The position numbers and the translations under genes are program-made. This document shows, one piece after another, positions 13,851 through 19,869 of a DNA stretch of 21,967 nt; the first letter of the stretch is position 1, and the number at the start of each line of letters is the position of its first letter. This stretch comes from SCGC-AAA471-B05 sp032249055 (GTDB lineage Archaea; Thermoproteota; Thermoprotei; Gearchaeales; Gearchaeaceae), in assembly GCA_032249055.1 (NCBI GenBank), contig JAVVGP010000006.1, positions 1 through 21,967 on the forward strand. Direction: 5' to 3'. A model generated the notes under the pieces. The model ran no database searches and was not told where the DNA came from. It saw only the letters and a list, made by a program, of their open reading frames with translations.

Positions 13851-15455
13851 ATGAGTTTTGAAATAATAGATAAGTCATTAGCAGCTAGAATAGGCAGAAT
13901 ATATACAGCAAAGGGATTTTTAGAAGTACCAGCCTTATTGCCTGTTATAAATGTAAATTTTGATCCTGAAATTATAGAATGGATAAAAAAGATAGGGTAC
14001 AAAGGAATTATAACAAATGCTTATCTTTTATGGAAAAAAATGAAAGATAAGATTTTTGATATTCATGAATATTTATCTTTTCCTTACCCAATAATGACAG
14101 ATTCAGGAGGATATCAAGTTTTAAAGTATGGTCAAATAGATTTCTCACCTAAGCAATCATTATTATATCAAATCAAAATAAAAAGTGATATTTGTGTTAT
14201 TTTAGATTTCCCCACAGGTTTAACTAGAGATAGGGAAATAGCTAAAAAGAGTGTAAATATAACTTTAAGAAGAGCTAAAATGGCTAAAAAATATATTCAA
14301 TCCTATAATTCACTATTTGTGGCTCCTATACAAGGCGGTTTAAATTACGATTTACTAAAATATTGTGCTAAAAAATTAAAGGAGTTAGATTACGATATTT
14401 ATGCAATAGGTAGTCCTACTGGATTAATGGAGGCTTATGATTACAAATCAGTTCTTAAAATGATTTTATTATCGAAAACTATTATTGGTTCAGCCAAACC
14501 TATGCATCTCTTCGGTGCAGGACATCCTATGTTTTTCCCATTTATAATAGCTATGGGAATAGACACTTTTGATTCTGCTGCATATGATCTTTATGCAAAA
14601 GATGATAGATATATAACTAGAACCCGTACTTTTAGAATTCAAGAACTAACCGAATTGCCATGTGTTTGTGATGTTTGCAGAAAAATTTCTGTAAAAGAAA
14701 TATTAGAAATGAGCAAAAAGGAAAGAGAAAAATTATTAGCCAAACATAACTTATATGTTTCATTAGAAGAGATAAAAGCTATAAGAACATATATCAAAGA
14801 AGGCTCATTATGGAATTATTTAGAAGAAAAATCAAGAGCTCATCCTTCATTATATGAAGCTTTTTTATTTTTAAAAAAACATATCAAATACTTAGAAAAA
14901 TATAATCCTATTTCAAAAATTAACTTAAGAGGTTTATTCTTCTTTGACTCTCTTTCCGCTATAAGACCTGAAATATTAACTTATTATGAAATGTTTATTA
15001 ATAATTTCAAATTTAATGAAAATTCAATTTTAATATTATTGCCATTTTTACGTAGTAAACCATTTATAAGAACTAAAATTTCTAGGTTTTTAACCACAAA
15101 ATTAAGCGAGCTAGATACTAATGTTAAAAAAACAATAAACCTAATATATGTAGGTTTTCCTTTTATATTGGTTCCTTATGAATTATCAGAAACATATCCT
15201 TTAGCTCAATGGGAAGGAAACATAAAATCATTTAGGTTTAAAACCATCATAAATAAAATGCTAACAAAAATTCAAAATGCTTCTATTAAGAAAGCAATTT
15301 TAATTATTACACCTACTTATAAATCCTTATTTACTAAAATTGAAGATATTTTAATTAAGAATAATATTCCTGTATTAACAATAAATCTTCAATCCCTTAA
15401 TTTTAATAGTTTTGTTAGCAATATATCAAAAATTTTGGATTTCATAATTAAATAA
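13851..15455 (+). CDS. tgtA: Archaeosine tRNA-guanine transglycosylase (no PUA domain)
   Basis: A 534-residue enzyme that replaces guanine 15 in the tRNA D-loop with preQ0, the first step of archaeosine formation. The catalytic TIM barrel holds TDSGGYQV (83-90), QGG, HLFGAGHP and GIDTFDSAAY, where the active-site Asp lies. The zinc site begins CVCDVC (about 272-277) and is completed by a downstream Cys/His. The region after about 350 (GLFFFDSLSAIRPE, VPYELSETYPLAQWE) matches the C1/C2 domains of archaeal TGTs. The protein ends without the C-terminal PUA domain found in Pyrococcus TGT (about 580 residues). The ATG directly follows the SmAP3-like gene. Identity is secure. Confidence 0.93.
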   Translation: MSFEIIDKSLAARIGRIYTAKGFLEVPALLPVINVNFDPEIIEWIKKIGYKGIITNAYLLWKKMKDKIFDIHEYLSFPYPIMTDSGGYQVLKYGQIDFSPKQSLLYQIKIKSDICVILDFPTGLTRDREIAKKSVNITLRRAKMAKKYIQSYNSLFVAPIQGGLNYDLLKYCAKKLKELDYDIYAIGSPTGLMEAYDYKSVLKMILLSKTIIGSAKPMHLFGAGHPMFFPFIIAMGIDTFDSAAYDLYAKDDRYITRTRTFRIQELTELPCVCDVCRKISVKEILEMSKKEREKLLAKHNLYVSLEEIKAIRTYIKEGSLWNYLEEKSRAHPSLYEAFLFLKKHIKYLEKYNPISKINLRGLFFFDSLSAIRPEILTYYEMFINNFKFNENSILILLPFLRSKPFIRTKISRFLTTKLSELDTNVKKTINLIYVGFPFILVPYELSETYPLAQWEGNIKSFRFKTIINKMLTKIQNASIKKAILIITPTYKSLFTKIEDILIKNNIPVLTINLQSLNFNSFVSNISKILDFIIK

Positions 15456-15473
15456 TATTAAAAATTTTTTAAA

Positions 15474-16205
15474 TTACATATAAAAGATTTTACTTTCAGG
15501 TTGTGTTTGTCTTGATTTTTCAAATTGATCTAATAATAATAACTCTTCTTTTCTTTCTTTAATTATATCTTTTTCAATTCTAGTAAGATCAATTGAGGAG
15601 TCAAATTTTTCTTTTAAAATTTTTAAAGCAACATGAGCAGCTCTTAAATCATATTCATACACTCTAGCATAGGGTAATATACATAATGCAGGAAACTCAT
15701 GGATCTCAAAAATGCTTAATAACAATGCCAAAGGTCCTATTATTGATAATTTGTCTTCTAATGCAGGTGCAAATTTTTCATATTCTTTTGCATATTTACT
15801 AGTATAAGCTATCCTAATTTCACCGTCGCCTTTTACCCTTTCTGCTAATCCTCCAAACAAAATTGCCATCTTAAAATTATTTTTTAAAACCCATTCAGCT
15901 ATTTTAATTGTGTATTTATGCATGAATTTTAGATCAGGCATAGCTTCATTAAGAAGTATTATAAAATTGTTGTATTCATAAAGTTCGAATGGCAATCCTA
16001 TCCTATCTCCTTCCATTCGAATTACCATTGGCATTCTTGGAAATGTTATATATCCAACATAGCGTGAATTTTCTTGTAATGTTAAATATTTTGAAACTAA
16101 ATATCCTACGCCTCCTACCCCATGGAATCCTGTAATAAAAATTTTGTTTTTGAAATCCTTAGTTTCAAAAATTTTAATTTCATTTTTTAATTTCATCTTT
16201 GACAA
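15474..16205 (-). CDS. PAC2-family proteasome assembly chaperone (PbaB-like)
   Basis: A 243-residue PAC2-family protein. Recognisable parts are the ITGFHGVGGVGYLVSKYL phosphate-loop-like region, the FPRMPMVIRMEG segment, IILLNEAMPD, and AILFGGLAERVKGDGE. Archaeal members (PbaA/PbaB) assist assembly of the 20S proteasome alpha ring or act as 20S partners. The C-terminus ends FYM, which fits the HbYX rule (hydrophobic-Tyr-any) used by proteasome activators to dock on the alpha ring. The reading frame opens at a TTG at 16205; an ATG nine bases inside (16196) is an equally good start. A TATA-like TTATAAATA (16231-16239) sits upstream of both. It is transcribed alone. Confidence 0.85.
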   Translation of the reverse strand: MSKMKLKNEIKIFETKDFKNKIFITGFHGVGGVGYLVSKYLTLQENSRYVGYITFPRMPMVIRMEGDRIGLPFELYEYNNFIILLNEAMPDLKFMHKYTIKIAEWVLKNNFKMAILFGGLAERVKGDGEIRIAYTSKYAKEYEKFAPALEDKLSIIGPLALLLSIFEIHEFPALCILPYARVYEYDLRAAHVALKILKEKFDSSIDLTRIEKDIIKERKEELLLLDQFEKSRQTQPESKIFYM

Positions 16206-16230
16206 TATATTCTTACATCCTACAAATATT

Positions 16231-16239
16231 TATTTATAA
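16231..16239 (-). promoter_or_regulatory. TATA-like element of the PAC2 gene
   Basis: TTATAAATA on the minus strand predicts transcription from about 16209, just ahead of both candidate start codons (TTG 16205, ATG 16196). The rest of the 161-base divergent spacer is AT-rich, with no RNA gene that I can support. Confidence 0.4.
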
Positions 16240-16366
16240 TTTATTAATTGTACTAAACGAAATTGGTGTGGTAAGCCAAATAAAGCAAAATGATAATTTC
16301 TGAATTATGATATTTAAATTAAATGATAGATTTTTAATTCAGTAAATTTTAATGTTTAAGTAAATC

Positions 16367-17632
16367 ATGGAAATTAAAGTTAGAATACTTGGTGGCGGAT
16401 TAGAAATAGGTAGAAATGCCATTGAAATTAAGTACAACAATAGCTCATTATTATTAGATTATGGAATAAGTTTTAATGATCATATTGATTTTCCATTGGT
16501 CCCTAATATAAAAAATATTGAAGGTGTTATTATTTCTCATGCTCATCTTGATCATACAGGTGGTCTTCCTTTGATATACGGTTCAACAATAAAGCCACCA
16601 ATATATGTTAATGACTTAACCTTTGAATTGATGGAATTACTTTTGAATGATTTTTTAAAAATATCTAAAAATAAATTACAATTTGATAATACAGTTATTT
16701 CAGAGATTAGATCTAAAACTAAGTTGATAAATTTCTCTTCTTCATTTCATTTAAATACTTTTTATATTAAGACTTACAATGCTGGGCATATACCTGGAAG
16801 CTGGCTAGTGTTGATAAGTGTTAAAGAAAAAAACATTCTCTATACAGGAGACTTTAACATATATGACAGTAAATTGATTAAAGGTGCTGACTTAATCAAT
16901 GAGAACATAGATTTGTTAATTTGTGAAGGAACGTACGCTTGTATAAATCATATAAACCGTTCTCTTTTGGAAAGAGCTTTAATTGAAGAAATTAATAAAA
17001 CTTTAGATAATGGAGGTAATGTTTTAATTCCTTCATTTTCAATAGGTCGCTCACAAGAAATTCTTTGCTTACTTTACGAATATAAAGTCAACTATCCTAT
17101 ATATTTAGACGGTATGGCAAGGTCTGCAAGCAAAATTATGCTGAAATATCCTGAATATTTTAGAAATTATGATTTATTAAATAAATCTCATGAAAGAGCA
17201 ATATGGATAAGTAAAGAAGAAGAAAGGAGAAATATAATGGATGAACCTTCAATAATTATTTCTCCTGCAGGAATGCTAAAAGGTGGTGCTGCAATCTATT
17301 ATATAAAAAAGATCATTAAGAAGGAAAAAAATGCAATTTTCTTTGTAGGCTATTTATCAAAGGGTACTCCTGGAAGAGAAATTTTAGAAAATAAAATTCT
17401 TCGCCTACCTACAGGAGTAGAAAAAGTTAAAGCTAGAGTAGACTGGTTTGGCATTTCTTCTCATGCGGATATGCAAGGAATAATCTCTTATATAAAAGCA
17501 ATTAATCCATCTACTGTTCTATTCATTCATTGCGAATGGCCCAGAATTCATGAGATGAAAAAAATGTTGGAAACAAATTTTAAGGATATTAAATTTATCA
17601 TAGCAGAGAATGGAAAAGAATATAAAATTTGA
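16367..17632 (+). CDS. Beta-CASP metallo-beta-lactamase ribonuclease, aCPSF2 type
   Basis: A 421-residue RNase-type protein. Metallo-beta-lactamase motifs are HAHLDH (58-63), the NAGHIPGS strand with its metal His, TGDFN, and the C-terminal ISSHADMQG. The beta-CASP insert contains PSFSIGRSQEIL and SPAGMLKGG. No KH domains precede the catalytic core, which separates it from aCPSF1 at 19870-21768 and places it with aCPSF2-type enzymes. Such enzymes process or degrade RNA; the exact substrate cannot be told from sequence. Metal-binding residues all look intact. Its end overlaps the presenilin-like gene by 23 bases. No clear Shine-Dalgarno motif precedes the ATG. Confidence 0.9.
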   Translation: MEIKVRILGGGLEIGRNAIEIKYNNSSLLLDYGISFNDHIDFPLVPNIKNIEGVIISHAHLDHTGGLPLIYGSTIKPPIYVNDLTFELMELLLNDFLKISKNKLQFDNTVISEIRSKTKLINFSSSFHLNTFYIKTYNAGHIPGSWLVLISVKEKNILYTGDFNIYDSKLIKGADLINENIDLLICEGTYACINHINRSLLERALIEEINKTLDNGGNVLIPSFSIGRSQEILCLLYEYKVNYPIYLDGMARSASKIMLKYPEYFRNYDLLNKSHERAIWISKEEERRNIMDEPSIIISPAGMLKGGAAIYYIKKIIKKEKNAIFFVGYLSKGTPGREILENKILRLPTGVEKVKARVDWFGISSHADMQGIISYIKAINPSTVLFIHCEWPRIHEMKKMLETNFKDIKFIIAENGKEYKI

Positions 17633-18509
17633 TATTTTAAACGTTTTACCTAAGTATTTTTATTATGTAATTCTTATTTTATTTCTCTCCTCGGTTTTTT
17701 CATTATACTTACAATATCAGAATATAACTCCGCCAATTAGAGAAGAAATAGGAACAACAGAGCCTACAAAAGCTGCTTTTCAAGCTTTTTATATTGTAGT
17801 AGCTTTAGGTTTGATAGCTACATTAATTTTTATTCTTTTTGTTAAAAGAAAGTACTTTATCATAAAATTTCTTTTTATTTATAGTTTTAGCATAGGAGTG
17901 TTCATTTTACTCTTTCTTTTCTTTAATCCATTAGAAAATTTATTGGAAAAAATTGTATATGATAAAGCTTTCCCTATAATTTTAATCTTTGTATTATTTT
18001 CTTCTTCATTATTATTATTTGGCATTTTTAAAGCGAAAAATGTTCACCTTCAAAATCATAGTTTAATAGTTATTTCTTGTATTTTTGGTTCAATAATAGG
18101 CGGAATTTTAGAATTTGTTCAGTTAGCTATTTTTTTAATAGCCTTATCACTTTATGATATATTTGCTGTAACTATAGGACCAATAGGTAAAATTGTGGAT
18201 AAAATAGAAAAAAGTAATAATAATGGTAATATAATTGTAAAAGAATATCGGTTTGAAAACAGTAATTACGAAATAACTCGTGGTATGTTTTTAGAACTTG
18301 ATAAAATAGAAATTGGTATTGGTGATATAGTTTTATATTCTGCTTTATTATCGAACACCGTTTCAATATTTCCATTTAAAATTTTTCTCGCAACAATAGG
18401 GATCGTTACAGGAAGTTTACTTACAATCTTATTATTATTTAAATCAAGTAGAATGCCTGGATTACCCTTACCTGTATTTATTACTCTTGTTTTATTATAT
18501 TTTTTATAA
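17610..18509 (+). CDS. Presenilin-like intramembrane aspartyl protease
   Basis: A 299-residue membrane protein with about nine hydrophobic segments. It carries the three presenilin/signal-peptide-peptidase signatures: Tyr-Asp in LSLYDIFAV (Asp183), GIGD (236-239, Asp239), and PGLP (283-286), the archaeal form of the PAL motif. The two aspartates would cleave substrates within the membrane. A hydrophilic loop of about 45 residues (190-235) separates the catalytic helices, as in presenilin homologues. It overlaps the beta-CASP gene by 23 bases upstream and the convergent eL38 gene by 6 bases downstream. The physiological substrate is unknown. The motif set makes the family call strong. Confidence 0.88.
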   Translation: MEKNIKFDILNVLPKYFYYVILILFLSSVFSLYLQYQNITPPIREEIGTTEPTKAAFQAFYIVVALGLIATLIFILFVKRKYFIIKFLFIYSFSIGVFILLFLFFNPLENLLEKIVYDKAFPIILIFVLFSSSLLLFGIFKAKNVHLQNHSLIVISCIFGSIIGGILEFVQLAIFLIALSLYDIFAVTIGPIGKIVDKIEKSNNNGNIIVKEYRFENSNYEITRGMFLELDKIEIGIGDIVLYSALLSNTVSIFPFKIFLATIGIVTGSLLTILLLFKSSRMPGLPLPVFITLVLLYFL

Positions 18510-18698
18510 ATTTATTATTTGGCATTTAATCATAGGTAATAATTCGTTTAATGTTTCTTGAGTAGTTTTAAAAGTATAAAGCTTGCTTTTTGTTCTTAAT
18601 TTAATTTTTACATAATCTTTGCCTTGCTTTATTCTACATTCATATGCTCTAGGCAGAATTTTTAAAAATTCCTCTTTACTTTTAATCTCAGAAGGCAT
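18504..18698 (-). CDS. Ribosomal protein eL38
   Basis: A 64-residue large-subunit protein with the eL38 pattern: MPSEIKSKEEFLKI, then YECRIKQGKDYVKIKLRTKSKLYTF and a short helical end ETLNELLPMIKC. Among archaea eL38 is found mainly in crenarchaeal-type lineages, which supports the TACK placement. It follows tRNA-Val by 35 bases on the same strand. A TATA-like ATTAAATAC (18721-18729) about 26 bases before its ATG suggests its own leaderless promoter. The C-terminal end overlaps the convergent presenilin-like gene by 6 bases. Confidence 0.9.
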   Translation of the reverse strand: MPSEIKSKEEFLKILPRAYECRIKQGKDYVKIKLRTKSKLYTFKTTQETLNELLPMIKCQIINL

Positions 18699-18720
18699 AA
18701 TAATATTTGTTTTTAATTAG

Positions 18721-18729
18721 TATTTAATT
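18721..18729 (-). promoter_or_regulatory. TATA-like element of eL38
   Basis: ATTAAATAC on the minus strand is centred about 26 bases before the eL38 ATG, squeezed between that gene and the 3' end of tRNA-Val. Confidence 0.42.
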
Positions 18730-18733
18730 TTCA

Positions 18734-18807
18734 TGGGCCGGCCCGGATTTGAACCGGGGACCTTTACCGCGTCAGGGTAACATCCTTCCAGGCTAGACGA
18801 CCGGCCC
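18734..18807 (-). tRNA. tRNA-Val(GAC)
   Basis: A 74-base cloverleaf. The acceptor is GGGCCGG/CCGGCCC with discriminator A and no encoded CCA. The anticodon stem TTACC/GGTAA encloses CTGACGC, giving GAC. The T arm is CCCGG-TTCAAAT-CCGGG. The D stem pairs with G-U wobbles at 10-25 and 13-22. No intron. Ten bases separate it from tRNA-Ala. Confidence 0.95.
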
Positions 18808-18817
18808 ATAGAAAACA

Positions 18818-18889
18818 TGGACCGGGAGGGATTCGAACCCTCGACCTTCCGCACGCCAAGCGGACATTCTACCACTGAACTACCGGCCC
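18818..18889 (-). tRNA. tRNA-Ala(GGC)
   Basis: A 72-base cloverleaf. The acceptor GGGCCGG pairs with CCGGTCC, giving the G3-U70 wobble that is the main alanine identity element. The anticodon stem TCCGC/GCGGA encloses TTGGCGT, anticodon GGC. The T arm is GAGGG-TTCGAAT-CCCTC. No encoded CCA and no intron. Confidence 0.95.
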
Positions 18890-18918
18890 TCTTATTATAT
18901 TATAAAATTTCAAAATAA

Positions 18919-19065
18919 TTATCCTTTTATTTTTTTCATTTTCCCAAAACCACAGTGAGCGCAATACCTTTTTCTTCTATTGTATGAATGATTACCGCAT
19001 CTTCTACATCTTATATGTGTTGGCCGTCTATTAAATTTCCCAAATGAAGTAGTACCTTTAGTAAT
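18919..19065 (-). CDS. Ribosomal protein eL37, apparently initiated at ATT
   Basis: A 48-residue zinc-binding large-subunit protein. Family landmarks are TKGTTSFGKFN at the N-terminus, THIRCRRCG (first zinc pair), RKRYCAHCGFGK (second pair) and a basic end. The frame has no ATG, GTG or TTG at the N-terminus. An in-frame TGA stands three codons before the ATT, so the only possible starts are ATA (19071) and ATT (19065). Homologues usually begin Met-Thr-Lys-Gly-Thr, which aligns Met with the ATT. A strong Shine-Dalgarno sequence, GAGGTGA, ends six bases before ATT. It follows SmAP1 directly, the usual archaeal arrangement. At 48 residues it is a little short for the family. A sequencing error (ATG read as ATT) is the main alternative. 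Confidence 0.88.
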   Translation of the reverse strand: MTKGTTSFGKFNRRPTHIRCRRCGNHSYNRRKRYCAHCGFGKMKKIKG

Positions 19066-19071
19066 TTTTAT

Positions 19072-19078
19072 TCACCTC
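19072..19078 (-). promoter_or_regulatory. Ribosome binding site of eL37
   Basis: GAGGTGA matches seven bases of the archaeal 16S 3' end complement and overlaps the SmAP1 stop codon. Its spacing of six bases to ATT, against none to ATA, decides the start. It is the clearest Shine-Dalgarno sequence I saw in the window; most other first genes look leaderless. Confidence 0.75.
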
Positions 19079-19295
19079 AAATAGGAGAAATTAAAATTAC
19101 ATTATCTCCTCTTATTATTATTGTTCCTAATTTTTTAACATTACCGTCTTTATGTATTTCTTCGGCATCTTGCAAGATTAAATTCATATGCATATCATAA
19201 CTTTTTAAAATGCCTCTCACCTCTCTACCTCCTTTCAACTTTATTAAAACTATTTGCCCCATAACTGTTTGAAGGAATTCACTTGATGATGACAT
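19077..19295 (-). CDS. Sm-like archaeal protein SmAP1 (Lsm)
   Basis: A 72-residue protein consisting of a single Sm fold. Sm1 is KLKGGREVRGILKSYDMHMN, with the conserved Gly and the DxHMN RNA-binding loop, and Sm2 is IIIRGDNVILISP. SmAP1 forms heptameric rings that bind U-rich RNA ends. It precedes eL37, the conserved archaeal gene pair. A TATA element shared with the divergent PUA gene lies about 32 bases upstream, giving a leader of roughly six bases. The second Sm protein in the window (13428-13847) differs by its extra C-terminal domain. Confidence 0.95.
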   Translation of the reverse strand: MSSSSEFLQTVMGQIVLIKLKGGREVRGILKSYDMHMNLILQDAEEIHKDGNVKKLGTIIIRGDNVILISPI

Positions 19296-19321
19296 TTCTT
19301 AATATTCTCAATATTAGGTTA

Positions 19322-19332
19322 ACTATATAAAG
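19322..19332. promoter_or_regulatory. Nearly symmetric TATA element between SmAP1 and the PUA gene
   Basis: ACTATATAAAG reads as a good TATA box on both strands. On the plus strand it is centred 26 bases before the GTG at 19353 (leaderless start). On the minus strand it would start transcription near 19301, six bases before the SmAP1 ATG. No second TATA candidate is evident in this 57-base spacer. Confidence 0.5.
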
Positions 19333-19352
19333 CTAAGTAATCAATTTTTTTT

Positions 19353-19865
19353 GTGTCGATAAAAAAACGTAAATTCCTAAGCAAATCAGAAGCTAAAGAA
19401 TTATTTAAAAAATTAAATTCGTTAGGTATTTCATTTAAATTCACAATAAACGATAAAATTGAAGAATTAGAGTTGGAAAACGGTGATAAAATTTTCTTAA
19501 TAAACTCAACTCCTCTTTTTTGTATGGTAGATAATATTATAATACCTACTTTATTTAGTAAAAGTAAGTCCGAGTTACCATTTGCAGTTGTAGATGAAGG
19601 AGCTGTACCTCATATATTGAATGGCGCTGATGTTATGGCACCAGGTATTATTAGTTTTCCTTCTAATATTAGTGAGAAAAGTATAATATTGATAAAATCC
19701 CCAAAAGGAGAATCTATAGCTATAGGTGAAGTTCTTGAGGAACCTTATAAAAAATTAAATAACAAAAAAGGAAAAGTGATTAAAAATCTTCATTATAAAA
19801 ATGATAAAATTTATGTTCTTTGTATCAATCTTATCCGTAACTTGTTAAGCGAATCAAAGAAGTAA
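19353..19865 (+). CDS. MCT-1/Tma20-like PUA-domain RNA-binding protein
   Basis: A 170-residue protein. The N-terminal pre-PUA domain (about 1-75) has the KFLSKSEAKELFKKL helix and a LENGDKIFLIN segment. The C-terminal PUA domain (about 78-155) has the diagnostic VVDEGAVPHILNGADVMAPGI helix-strand region. The eukaryotic relatives MCT-1 and DENR/eIF2D-type proteins work in 40S recycling and re-initiation; the archaeal proteins are probably translation or tRNA-related RNA binders. A GTG start fits the TATA spacing exactly. It stands alone between SmAP1 (divergent) and aCPSF1 (convergent, four bases apart). Confidence 0.85.
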   Translation: MSIKKRKFLSKSEAKELFKKLNSLGISFKFTINDKIEELELENGDKIFLINSTPLFCMVDNIIIPTLFSKSKSELPFAVVDEGAVPHILNGADVMAPGIISFPSNISEKSIILIKSPKGESIAIGEVLEEPYKKLNNKKGKVIKNLHYKNDKIYVLCINLIRNLLSESKK

Positions 19866-19869
19866 TATC

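Noticed and set aside
13715..14002. Minus-strand frame spanning the SmAP3-like/TGT junction
   Set aside because: Opposite two secure genes; no motif.
16285..16340. Possible C/D box guide RNA (ATGATAA, TTCTGA, TATGATA) in the spacer before the aCPSF2-type gene
   Set aside because: Only about four bases separate the C-like and D'-like boxes, too few for a guide, and the outer boxes do not pair into a terminal stem.
18172..18375. Tyr/Leu-rich minus-strand frame inside the presenilin-like gene
   Set aside because: Low-complexity reversal of a hydrophobic coding region that contains the catalytic GxGD.
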